A DNA stretch of 64,000 bases from Pachyseris speciosa (Eukaryota; Cnidaria; Anthozoa; Scleractinia; Pachyseridae), in assembly GCA_016490735.1 (NCBI GenBank), contig JAEMWC010000621.1, positions 162,501 to 226,500 of the forward strand. Direction: 5' to 3'. Within the stretch, counting starts at the first letter, position 1, and the number at the start of each line of letters is the position of its first letter. Below the pieces are notes generated by a model. That model was given only the letters and a program-made list of their open reading frames with translations, did no database searches and had not been told where the DNA came from. Shown here piece after piece: positions 30,330-41,297 of this stretch. The position numbers and the translations under genes are program-made.

Positions 30330-31906
30330 GTGAGGAAACTCAATTTGTGTCTAACTTTCGCCTTTTACACCGAATTTCGCGGAAGCGTTTTCATTTTGTT
30401 TTTGCAATTAATTACGCCATTTGAAAGGATTCTGTTGTCTTGTAGATTTTGCTTGTTTCCATTTCTCGCCCTCCCAAAAGCTAACTTATAAGTTTTTACC
30501 TTACGTATTTTGTTGAATACTGAAATATGATAAATACTTAATAGTTTTTCCCGTGGTGCCTGCGTTAAATGCTGCAAATGTGACTCAAAACAATGAGCCT
30601 AGTAGTAGAAATTCCAGTTGTAGATTTCCTGAACAAGATAAGGTGCCATACAGATCAATATATGTCAGTACCACTGGCTTTCGTTCATTATGCACGGAGT
30701 ACGCTATGCACAGTTCGTTCCCCTTCTCCTTCACTAGAGATTCCCAAACGAGCGTGAGAAATTAAAGCTGTACGAGTTTGAATGAAATTAAACAGTAATT
30801 TATGTTGGTTAAGGGCTATAACAGGGGGTTAAATGGAAGCATTAGACTTCCAAAACAAACAATTTCATTGTTACAATGACGAAAAGTCTTGTACAGTTAT
30901 GACCTTAGTCCGCGCGTTTCGCGTCCTTTCTCTGGCTTAGCTTTGCTTTCAGTAGAGGTAAGTTGACAAGTTCGTCCGTTTAGACCGCTTAGAGAGAACC
31001 CAACAGATGTGTATGAAATGACAGGCACATCAGTAAACATGCTTTTTAACGGCTGTAAACACTCAAAGCTAGCGCTATTTAAAGCTAATTTAATTTACGC
31101 TCGTGTCTCTGTTTGGCTTTTGTTTGTTGGTTTTATTGTTTTGCTTTTCTAATTGATTTTTGTCATCACGGCAGGGTTTCTTACTTTCTTGGAAAACAAC
31201 CAGTAATGAACTGTGATAATTGAAACGAACAGTTGGTATCAACCCAAGCAGGAATTTCGCTTTCTCATTCACACTTGCTAGTCTTTCCAATTCGTTCTGG
31301 CAAAATTTCATCCGTTTCTGCAATTGCTAAAGTCTCGATACTCGTCTTCACTTTCCCGGCATAGTCAATCGAACCCAATCGAACTCAATCCATGGACCCT
31401 ACGGTGTACTGCGAGATTCCACGGTCTGCTGTGAAATGCAGGATACTTAAACGCCTTAATGGACCTTTCTATAGTGTAATTCGGGATCCCACAGACAGTA
31501 ATTGAAGGATCCTCGTTGTGTCTTACAGGAACCCACAGATTAATTCGGTATCTTAGAGTGTTTATAAAGGGGGTTTTACAAGGTCTTACGGGATCCTGAT
31601 ATGGGATCAGTTACAGTGTTGGAATTCACTCCCCTTCATATGGTAAAATGATGCGGTACCGTAAAGTAGTTTACACTTCGTCTTGAAAACGGATAACGAG
31701 AAAACTTTCTGATCACTTTTGTTAGCATGTCCAAAGCCATGTGTGTGTCCTCCCTCTGGCGCGAGCGATAATCCGTTCTTGGTAAAGGTATCGTGTGCAG
31801 GAAAGCAACTGGGGTCTGTCCCAGGACTGTTTCCAAACAATACATATGAACTGTAAGGACCATCACCATACTGGCTACTTAACATTGCTCAATATTTAAC
31901 AATTAG
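30330..31906. other. Probable intron or intergenic DNA
   Basis: The first 170 bases match the intron after the other Ig exon. An open stretch at 30552-30764 after a possible acceptor (aatacttaatag) was considered as the next exon but has no good donor. Around 31320-31600 words such as 'gggatcc', 'ggatcct' and 'cccacaga' recur irregularly, perhaps an old tandem array. Confidence 0.4.
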
Positions 31907-32475
31907 TATATACCACACAAGTGAATAGTGCTTTCGAGCGCTCTGATTGGTTAACTCGGAGGTGAATAGCAAGTACTATTCACCTCCGAGCAGCCGGCGC
32001 GCGAGATTTTACAATTTCCGACCGCTTGTTGGTATATTGCCACACATAAAGTAATGTTTGGGTCCGCAAATTATTCAGCTTGTGTGGTAGATACTAAAAC
32101 AATTATTTACCTCAGTGTCGGTGAAAGTGGTGGATATTTACCTCGCCGCAATATCCACCACTATTCACCTCCACTTAACAATTATTCACCGAAGTGGAGG
32201 TGAATAGTGGTGGATATTTACCGAGTCGCTAAGCGGCGAGGTAAATATCCGCCACTCTCACCGACACTGAGGTGAATAATTGTTTTAGTATATACCACAC
32301 AAGCTGAATAATAAGCCGACCAAAACACTACTTTATGTGTGACAGTATAAAGACAAGCGGTCGGAAATTGTAAAATCTCGCTCGCCAGCTGCTCGGAGGT
32401 GAATAGTACTTGCTAATCACCTCCGAGTTAATCAATCAGAGAGCGCGAGAAGCACTATTCACTTGTGTGGTATAT
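31907..32475. mobile_element. Near-complete palindrome of about 570 bp (MITE pair or foldback)
   Basis: The left end 'tatataccacacaagtgaat' and the right end 'attcacttgtgtggtatata' are reverse complements. Mirrored inner words follow in order: 'gctctgattggttaactcgg', 'aagtactattcacctccgag', 'acataaagtaatgttt', 'cctcagtgtcggtga' and 'ccaccactattcacctccac'. The symmetry centre lies near 32185. No coding potential was seen. Confidence 0.85.
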
Positions 32476-32645
32476 ACCACACAAGTGAATCGTGCTTTTC
32501 GCGCGCTCTGATTGGTTAACTTGGAGGTGATTAGTTGTAAAATCTCGCGCGCCGGCTGCTGGGAGATGAATAGTACTTGCTAATCACCTCCGAGTTAACC
32601 AATCAGAGCGCGCGAAAAGCACGATTCACTTGTGTGGTATATACT
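32471..32645. mobile_element. Second, shorter palindromic copy of the same family
   Basis: It shares the end 'tatataccacacaagtgaat' with its neighbours and folds on itself through 'gcttttcgcgcgctctgatt' and 'aatcagagcgcgcgaaaagc'. It lacks the inner half of the larger element. It overlaps the right end of the first palindrome by a few bases, so two elements share a border. Confidence 0.8.
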
Positions 32646-32686
32646 AATATTGGTATATACCACACAAGTGAATATATACTAATATT

Positions 32687-32995
32687 AGTATATACCACAC
32701 AAGTGAATAGTGCTTTTCGCGCGCTCTGATTGGTTAACTCGGAGGTTATTAGCAAGTACTATTCACCTTTGAGCAGCCAGCGCGCGAGATTTTACAATTT
32801 CCAACCGCTTGTCGGTATATTGTCACACATAAAGTAATGTTTTAGTCGGCTTATTATTCAGCTTGTGTGGTATATACTAAAACAATTATTCACCTCAGTG
32901 TCGGTGAAAGTGGTGGAGATTTACATCGCCGCTTCGCGACTCGGTAAATATCCACCACTATTCACCTCCACCTCGGTGAATAATATTTAAATATT
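32687..32995 (+). mobile_element. Third copy of the palindromic family, left half
   Basis: Collinear with 31905-32180 ('accacacaagtgaatagtgc', 'acataaagtaatgtttt', 'cctcagtgtcggtgaaagtg', 'tccaccactattcacctcca'). It ends in a small AT palindrome ('gaataatatttaaatattattc') instead of the second half. Confidence 0.8.
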
Positions 32996-34113
32996 ATTCA
33001 ACACATTGTGAAAATATTAAAATATGGTCATAGCGCGCTCAATATTCGTCGTGCGCGCTCAACTAATATCCTGCGATATACTTCATTTTGCGTGTCACGG
33101 AGAAAAATGGCGGCTTTTCCAGCGGGTTTTTTTTTTTTTTTTTTGCAATACACGCCGAAATTAGTGCTTTGTCATTAATGTGTTGAATACTAAAACAGTT
33201 ATCCTGGTTAATCTTGCGGAATATCGGCTGATTTTAGCCCACTCGGCCTACGGCCTCGTTGGCTAAGTATCAGACGATATTCCCCTCGATTTCGCAGGAA
33301 TTGTCAAATATTCTACCAACAAAGAAGTAAATAGGGCAATAGAAGGTGCTTGAAAATTTTGTTCCGTGAAATCTGTAATGCATTGGTAAAGAGACTTCCA
33401 TTTCATCCGAAATCTACACCATACTTAAGCAATTTGATAGGTTAACAAAAAGATGAGCCTTTAGATAAAATGGAAGTGTTTTATAAACCTCACTGGAACA
33501 TTGAAGGGGATAAGAATTAAAGGGAGGGGTAGAAATAAGATTATAATATGAGAGGGAGCTCAACCAAAACTTGTAAAATGCTTAGGCATTGGGTGGATTG
33601 ATTTTAAGTGAAATATTTTGTTATTTTGACAGGCAGTTTTCTCTTACCATGGAAAGATACGGTCCAATAATCCACAGTGGTCGTACCAAGAAGGCCCCCA
33701 TTCGGAAATCATGACTTAGTTCTCACATGATTTCACCAATGAAAACGCTGTTCTCTTTCTAAGTGAAATAAAGGATGAGATCAGTTTAACTCCCCTCCCC
33801 TCTTTACTCGCCCAAAGAAGACCACACCAAGCCCGGTCTAGACCAATCGAACATGAGTCAAATCTCGTGACGCGTCCCAAACGTCACAAAGATAACGGGA
33901 TTCTGAACTGTTGAAAAATCTGAAAAAGACCTGGGTCATGATTTTTAGGTCAAAATTTTACGTTGAATTCAGTTTTTGACCAATCCTCCCCCACCCCCAC
34001 CACCAGCCCCTCAAACTGCATGCTAAAAAATAATGCTGATGGTGTCAAAAATTACTCGATTACTTTGGTTACAATGTTTTTAACAAAGCTAAGCCGTCTT
34101 ATCTCTTATTCAG
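32996..34113. other. Foldback fragment, otherwise no gene
   Basis: A foldback occurs at 33218-33284 ('ggaatatcggctgattttag' against 'ctaagtatcagacgatattcc', with the inner word 'ctcggcctacggcctcg'). The remainder has no supported exon. The LRR exon follows. Confidence 0.5.
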
Positions 34114-34185
34114 GGACTTGTCTAATAACACACTGGAAGAGTTGCCGGCAGGAAGTTTTAGTAATATCACACAACTCTATGGCCT
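34114..34185 (+). CDS. Leucine-rich repeat exon (72 nt)
   Basis: Exactly 72 nt lie between an acceptor (cttattcag) and a strong donor (GTAAGG), with both borders in phase 2. It encodes one full LRR of 24 residues: DLSNNTLEELPAGSFSNI, then TQLYGL. This fits the consensus L-D-L-S-x-N-x-L-x-x-L-P-x-G-x-F-x-x-L. Phase-2 exons of 72 nt, each carrying one LRR, are the known structure of LGR-type glycoprotein-hormone and relaxin-like receptors and of some other LRR proteins. A sequon NIT is present. No sister LRR exon was found in the window, so it is either one exon of a gene with large introns or a stray duplicated exon. Confidence 0.75.
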
Positions 34186-34770
34186 GTAAGGATGATGCGT
34201 CTTTAGTATAGATTTGTTTTCTTTGAATACAAATGCTTAAATATTCTAATTCTAACGGATCGAGTCTGAGGACCAATAAGAACACCTGCTTTATTTGATG
34301 AAAAATGTTCTCGTTAGCAAAGCAAAAATACGTTATATTAAATTTGTTAAAGGTCTTATTAACACATTTGCGCAAGGACGTCGATCAAAAACCAATAACT
34401 ATTAAGTAGTAGTGGTATTCTTTCAGCAAAGTTGATTATTGACTAAAACACGTCATAATTTTCATTTTTCTTTGAAGAAGGTTTAGAGTTGATGGTGTTA
34501 TACCGTATTGATGCTTTCTCAAAATTCCTTGGAAAAGAAAAGAAAACTTGAGGATCATCAGGGTGTATTTTCTTTTAATAAAGCACAGGTTCTTAATTGT
34601 TAAATTTTTTGAAGGATTGAAGTAAGCTGACTGTTCATAACCTCTTCGCCGGTCAACTGATCAGTACTATTTTGCAATGCAAACTGAGTCGTTTCGCCCC
34701 AAACTGTTTGTGTGACTGCGGCTTTCGAATGCTAGTAAACCGCTTAACGTTGTTGTGGAACATAATTCGA
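34186..34770. other. Sequence after the LRR exon, no further exon seen
   Basis: An AT-rich stretch up to the Mutator-like MITE. No second 72-nt LRR exon could be recognised here. Confidence 0.4.
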
Positions 34771-35641
34771 GATCGTTACTAAAACACCACACGAGTACTA
34801 CGAGTAGCATACAAGTAACATACCACTTTATACGGGTACATACAGACTTACAAGTAACATATGAATACCTTTTATACGAGTAACACACAGCAGTAACATA
34901 CCGTCAAATGTGGGTAATATGCAAAAAACCTACAAAGTAAAATACAAGAAATTGGATTTTTCTCCGAAATCTTCGATTTGTTTGTATGTTTGTTTGTTTC
35001 TTTGTTGCTCGGTGTATTAATTAGTTCAAGGGTCTAGTGTGGGGAGAAGTTAGCTTTTGAGGTTGTGTGTGTTGTTTGTTTGTGTGTGATGTGGGATGGG
35101 GTCACGGGGGGTGATGGGATACAGGTTCGGGTATCTGGTTCCCTGTTGTGACACGCATGCCTGGTAAAACGATAAAATGGGAAAGTAGACCAAACGTACA
35201 GCGTTTTGAGAGGGAGCTATTAATATTCGGTGAGACAAGAGCTACATTTTTTACTTTTTAATCTCTTTTATTTTCACTTGATGTTATTGCTATTTTATGC
35301 ATCAATAGGCTCATACGAAGCACCAATGAAGCCCCCCCCCCCACCCCTCCCTCCCCATCTCACACACGCAAACACACACTCCCTCAAATGCTAATTTCTC
35401 CCCACACTACACCCTTGAATTAATGAATACACTGAGCAGTAAGAAACAAATCGAAGATTTCGGAAAAAGATTTAATTTCTTGTATTTTACTTTAGGATTT
35501 CATGCGTATGACCCACATTTGATCGTATGTTACCTGTGTTTTACTCGTATGTATTCGTATTTACTTGTATGTATCTGTATGTACCCGTATGTTACTCCTA
35601 TGCTACCGTCGTAGTATTCGTGTGGTGTTTTAGTAACGATC
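34771..35641. mobile_element. Mutator-like MITE, 871 bp, 10-bp target duplication
   Basis: The element is bounded by the perfect 10-bp direct repeat CATAATTCGA (34761-34770 and 35642-35651). It starts 'gatcgttactaaaacaccac' and ends with the reverse complement. The inverted arms run about 300 bp inward ('gatttgtttgtatg' region against 'aaacaaatcgaagatttcgg', 'gtgtggggagaa' against 'ttctccccacac'). Target duplications of 9-11 bp with long inverted repeats are characteristic of Mutator-like elements. The interior is low-complexity (gt-rich, a poly-C run at 35331) with no transposase. Confidence 0.88.
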
Positions 35642-35651
35642 CATAATTCGA

Positions 35652-38066
35652 AACAATTCTCGAGAAGAATGACTTCAAATGAAGCTCTGGAATGCCCGTA
35701 ATCAGTTACCACAGAAGACTTTGCACACTGGAATGCAGTGGTATGTCGCGTCTGGTGACCGATCACAGTCTTAAAGTAGTACCCATATTAGCTCATTATC
35801 AGTGAAATATGGTGGTGTTACCGAAACACTTAAAGGGGGTGTGATAACTCTGTCAAGACTACTTATAGACTTCCGATATATGGGTTTTGTTCTCTGCCTC
35901 TTTGAGTGAAAGTACCAACTTGTTTCAGTCGCTTTTTCACCAAATTGTTTTGTCTTTGTTGTTTTGCTTCTTTTATGCCTTTTGTTTACCGGACTGGGGA
36001 CTAATTTCAAAACATTTTTTAAAAGTTACGGTTGCAAAATTCACTGTTCAGTGGGAATTAATCGAGGCTTAGGAGACTTGTCACCGGCTCCTTCCTCGGC
36101 TTACGGGAACTAAGAAATTTCATCCAGTAAAATTCTGGACGTTTGAAGGCCCCCTTGGTTGTACGTAGAACGTGAAGTTAAGGTTTAGGTTACTGACCCA
36201 ACAAATTATCAGTCGTAACGATGTACGGTGGTGCACATCGGAAATCACGGTCTTGCTCTTTGTAAGGTCACATCACTTCAATTCTGGCGGAACTTAAATT
36301 CCCTTCTAAGGCTCTACATCATAAGTCCCCTATTTCCATGCAAGATTTGATAACTCGCTCAGTACTTGCCGCACAGAAATCTCCTGCCATCCTCTACATT
36401 ATGCCTAAATCCTGTTAACTTGAGTCCAAAAGTCTATTGGTCTCGAGCCTTTGCTGTTTCTCCTCACAAACTCTGGAACAGTTTGCCAGATAGCATTCGT
36501 TTATGTTTATTCGTTTAAGGTATTTTTAAATCTAAGAGTTAGACCTATCTTTTTTTTTTTGAAGTCCATTATGATTATAATTTCGCTCAAATATTAATTT
36601 AGTTTTGTATTTTATTTCTGTGTAATCACTGCAAAAGTGATTACACAGAAGCATGCGGAATACCGATGAGATGCTAACAAAAAAAAAAAGAAATCATAAA
36701 AAGTAACGCATCAATAAGGTAATCACAAACGTTTCTTAGCCAATCGATAAAAATCGATAGTAAAAAAGGTAAGCCAAACATTATTCTCCTAAAAATAAAG
36801 TGTCGAAAGCTGCTCTCAAAAGGAATGAAAGGCTTTACCTCAGGCAGCCTCAGGCTCCCGCAACTTACCTTTAAATCAACTTTCTGGCTGAGATCATTGT
36901 GTTAATCTAATCGCTACTGTTTTCTACCTTCCTAATTTTGCCTCCAGGATCATCTCTGACCTCAGCCGGCATGATAACAATTTCGAAATCACAGCAAGTG
37001 CTATCACGTGCTAGTATAATCTGTTAGCGTTCTATCACGAATGCCGTTCTCCGATTGGCTACGCTACTGGCTATCTAGTCTGTGATAGATAGTGAGTAGC
37101 GGTTGTCTACCAAATAGCCGCCTCTTCTTCGCTTTTTCCACTGTCTGAGAGAAGGTTTTAGATAATATAATTTTTTTTATTTTTATTTTTGACCGACTTG
37201 AAGATTTATACTAGAACAATTAGATCAGTAGCTCTCGATTCTCTATGCGTGATAGCTATGTCGATCTCATAATCTAATTGTTAATTGTTTATTAGTGCTC
37301 TCAGTCCCTCGTCTTCTCTTGGTGCTGGGCATTGAATCTTGTCAGTACAGCAGGGACGTACTAAGCGAAAGTTTGAACGAAAAGCGTAATTGCTTAACCT
37401 GAAAGAACAAAAGCGCTATTGTAGCATCGTTTGGGACTTTAACGTTTGCGGGGAGGCGCGGGAAAAACTGCCATGGACTCTCTTGTATTTAATCATAATT
37501 CAGATATATTATTTTCAAAGAAGAATAAAAATCAAAACAGAAAAATTACAACAACAATTAAAACGAAGGAACAAAAGAAAACAAAAACTAGAATTAAAAA
37601 AATAGATACTAACTTATTCTTTTATTTCCTGCATCATGGATGATTCGTGCAATGAAAAAAACCTGCACGCGTAATCTTGGCTACCATATTTCACCAGTTG
37701 TCGTGAGTTTTCAGTACTTACCAGGCGTGTACATCACCTGTCTTTTCTTCCTACTGTGGTTGTTGAGCCAAATTGTTATGGCCAATGATATGTAGAGCGC
37801 AGGTCTTGTTACTTGATATTCTCGTCTTTTAATGGAGTAAGTGTTTCGCGGGTTTTTATTCACTAAATTAAATTTTGAAATGTATACTTGCCTTGACAAC
37901 AACAGCAACAACCTTTAATGTACTACTCATTCCGCACTGAAAACTGAGAAAACTGTAAATGGAAAACGTAAGAAGCTCTACAGACAGCTTCGTTCGCTTC
38001 GTTACCCAGTGAAATATGCGAGATGAACACTTGCGAGATGAACACAATTTCCACGCGCAGTGCCGC
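35652..38066. other. No gene recognised, one short perfect hairpin
   Basis: A 15-bp perfect inverted repeat with a 5-nt loop lies at 36616-36650 ('ttctgtgtaatcact' and 'agtgattacacagaa'). Other open frames lack splice sites and motifs. Lys-rich frames at 37390-37640 reflect A-rich DNA. Confidence 0.5.
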
Positions 38067-38164
38067 ACGCAGTGCCAAATTAAAAACAAAGTTTATAGCA
38101 GACGTTTCGGGCCTAGCCTCCCGAAACGTCTGCTATAAACTTTGTTTTTAATTTGGCACTGCGT
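38067..38164. repeat. Perfect 45-bp inverted repeat with 8-nt spacer
   Basis: The arms 38067-38111 and 38120-38164 are exact reverse complements (outer end 'acgcagtgccaaat', inner end 'agcagacgtttcggg'), separated by cctagcct. The inner words 'acgtttcggg' and 'cccgaaacgt' resemble the 'gaaacgtc' tail seen in the Penelope-like copy at about 29085, so this could be two element ends joined head-to-head. Confidence 0.9.
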
Positions 38165-39899
38165 TATTACTATTTAAAACTTTTTACTGTTTACTGTGCC
38201 ACGCAGCTACTGAACCTTTTGGTTTACGAATATGTATAACTAACACCTGCTTACATACGTGACGTCAATATCTTTCTGTGAGGTGATAAGGAAATTGTGA
38301 TAAAGAAAAACAAGTTTAGTAGGTCCGGCAAAAGAAGAATGCATCCATTTCATGTTGAGTTGCTGCTATGTGACTACTGTGATTTTAATGTATACAATAT
38401 GAACCAACGAACGTCGCATACAAAATAAATAAATGAATAAACGTTAACGACAGTTTGCGCAAAAGGACGAGTAACCTAGCAGATTTAGAATTGACCAACA
38501 ATGACAATTAAACAGTACATATCACGTGTCATCTGCCATATGCGCAGTTTGGAAAAGTAATCGGAAACAGTACTGTGAATAGTAAAATTCGTTTGGCTGA
38601 GAAAGTCATTGAAGAGTGTGGAATTTCCATGTGATTACTTTAACCAGTAATCCAGTAAATCATCCCATAGAGAAAGTATACGAAGAAGAAGTGACTTTGA
38701 AATAAATTTCACTATTTAAAAAATGCGAAAAACTATTACTTGAAAATCATCTTAAAGTTTTTAAAAGGCTTAAAAATCGACAACGTTTCGACTCTAGCCT
38801 TCGGGACTAATGATCGAGTATGGTGCCAATGAAATATTTAGAATAGTGTCAACAAAAATTACTTGGTTTTCGTTTTCTGTTTTTGGTAAATGTCTACCCA
38901 GTAAAGCAACAAATACGCTACATGAAAACTCATGGAGTGCTTCACATTTGCACAAGGTCATTGACCAAAAATCAGCAAACATGACACTTTACTTAAATAA
39001 CCAAACATCATGTTAAGGCATGATGTTATTATGTCGATAGAATTCTCCATTATACTCTTCCGCCCTCCTCTCCTTATTCAAAACCATCTATTGGATTACC
39101 ATTTTGCATACTACAGCTGTCTTTCAGTAGGCGCCTTTTCCGCCCCACCTTTGCTGAACATGATATTTTATTCACTTGACACAACAGTGTCAACTTCTAC
39201 ACTTTTATTTGATATCGATTAAAACCGCCAGTTTATAGGAGTGGCCAAAAATGCCAATTCATGAGACGATATTTATTACAATCATACCGTATTATCTCCG
39301 GCAAACTAGTTCGACGCCACGCAGAGCTCCCGTATTCGGAACGCAACAATGGCATTATTGTCACGTTGGTCAAGGCTACTGCTTTAATTGAGCGGTGTCA
39401 TGGAAACTTTTCTATCTTCAAAGCTTAAAAACCATAGAATCTTCTGGCCTGACTCAATGGCGCTAACAATTTATTAATGCTTTTGAAATACAAAAGTAAT
39501 TGGAATTGTCATATGAAAGGTTCACTCTAAAAAAAAAATAGAAAAGGAAAATATTCATACTCCCTGTCTGAACTGAGTAGAACCCACGAGTTTACGACCA
39601 TGTACAACTGCCAGAGTCCTGTGCGGATCGGTAACGTCTTGAGGGCAATAGATACGGCATTTGGCCTGGCTGCAAATGACAATAACATCCTGGACGTGTT
39701 CATATCAGGCCGAACTGCTTGAGACGTGTGATGTTAATGCCCATTATGAACCAACAACTCATTGTTCTTGCTGCCTCGTTTTACATCATACAGAAAATCA
39801 ATTTCGAAAAAGAACGTTAATGCTCAGAGTATACCTATCTTATTTAAATTATGCAGAATTAGAGAACGTGAATACTTGGATATCGTAAACTAAAGGAAA
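38165..39899. other. No gene recognised
   Basis: The phrase 'aacgtttcgactctagcctt' at about 38783 looks like another 'gaaacgtt' retroelement tail on the minus strand. A frame at 39601-39722 (MYNCQSPVRIGN) has protein-like composition but no splice support. Confidence 0.4.
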
Positions 39900-40060
39900 G
39901 TAACAGCTTCAGAATAAAGAGCAAAAAGAATTGATCCAAGACTCAAGTGTAAGACTTGACTCAAAGATTTGGCAAAGCAGTTAAAAAAATCGGCTATAGT
40001 TCGAGTCTATCAATATGCGGGTTGCTTTGAGCACCTTATCGATTTTCGGTAAGGAGAGCT
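39900..40060 (+). repeat. Dispersed repeat R, partial copy 1
   Basis: Shares 'agaattgatccaaga', 'ctcaagtgtaagacttgac', 'aaaaaatcggctatag' and 'caccttatcgatttt' with 40475-40955 and 46290-46815. Confidence 0.7.
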
Positions 40061-40474
40061 CTCCATTTGGACGTTAGTGCGGGGCATTTTTAGCAGAAAA
40101 AAAAATTGTCCATTTCCTTTTTATTTTACTTTATCTTTAAGTGCAGAACGTAAAAAGATAACTGAAGTTCAGCAGAAAATGATGTTAAAATGAGAACAAT
40201 GGGTGTACGCTGTGATCTTCTAGTTTGTCACGATGAGACATTTGTAAAGTTAATACGCAGTCTCCGTCAAGGATATTTGAAGCGTCTTTGTCTGTTTTTT
40301 TAACAACAGCGCCCGATTTAATATCACAGCCTGTACGCTTGCCACTTTACTTTGCTGTCTTCCCGCACAGAGTGACTTGCTTTGACATATTCTCTTCACC
40401 TCACATAATAGAAACCTGGAGCTAAAAACGAACCTCGGAAGCAGAAAATCGCCATCATTTTCTTGCACGCGTGA
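40061..40474. other. No gene seen
   Basis: Sequence between two copies of repeat R. No exon or inverted repeat was recognised. Confidence 0.4.
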
Positions 40475-40955
40475 TTGCGAGTATTTGCGATAAGGATGAC
40501 TGAAAAACGATGGCGGGCGATTTACAATAACGCTGATTGTCTCACATATCCTTCCCGCAAACTATCATATTGAATTTAGTGTCTCCAGAAAAACCTAGGA
40601 TAAGTGGACGTTAAGGAGAGAGGAGAGAGAGAAGGGGAAGGGGGGGGGGGAACTCAAGTGTAAGACTTGACGAAAAGATTTGGCAAAGAAGTTAAAAAAT
40701 CGGCTATAGTGCGAGTCTATCAATTGATATGCTGGTTGCTTTGATCACCTTATCGATTTTGATACTTGATTTGACGTTTGAGAAATACGCTTTTGGCTCG
40801 TTTACTTGACGCACATATTTCACGGAGAGTGTGAATCAAAGTAGCCTGTGTGTCAGGCGCTAGAAAGGGAAGGGTGAAAATGGGCTCTTGAAAGAAGGAG
40901 AGCCCTCTAAAAACTTGCCTTGCTTCGCGCGACAGCCTGCTTTTTCCCTCTTCAC
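40475..40955 (+). repeat. Dispersed repeat R, copy 2
   Basis: Collinear with 46290-46815: 'atgactgaaaaacgatgg', 'ctatcatattgaatt', a purine/G-rich run (about 40618-40651), 'ggctatag', 'cttatcgattttgatacttg', 'atcaaagtagcctg' and 'gtcaggcgctagaaaggg'. The family is non-coding and not recognised. Confidence 0.75.
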
Positions 40956-41297
40956 TTGATTTATATTTCTAGAGCCTGTCATGCGGGATAGAATCACTGC
41001 CGCGAGAAATTGGGGAGTGATACCACACTGCGCGCTTATTACCCGAGGCCACAATTGGCTCGTAGCTGTGTTTTGCTGTCATTTGTTTCATTGTTATACT
41101 TGCTTATATCCCAGCATATAACATCAATCCTCAGTTTACGCGTTCACTCCTAAGACCCCTTCTTCTGGGTTTGTCATTTGAGCAAATCGTGCGGGAACAA
41201 ATGACTAAATTTAAAGACACTAGACACATTCGACAAAAAAAAAAAGGAACACGTAGCTTCTTTTTGCGGTCTTCTTCCCTTTCCCTCTGCGCACTGT
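40956..41297. other. No gene seen
   Basis: Follows repeat R. Contains only short frames and A-rich runs. Confidence 0.4.

Noticed and set aside
30552..30764. Open stretch after a possible acceptor downstream of the second Ig exon, considered as the next exon
   Set aside because: No acceptable phase-1 donor, no recognisable domain, and no counterpart after the paralogous exon at 12727.
38771..38820. Minus-strand 'gtcgaaacgttgtc' preceded by 'gaaggctaga', considered as a hammerhead tail
   Set aside because: The CUGANGA core is absent and stem II is too tight to fold.
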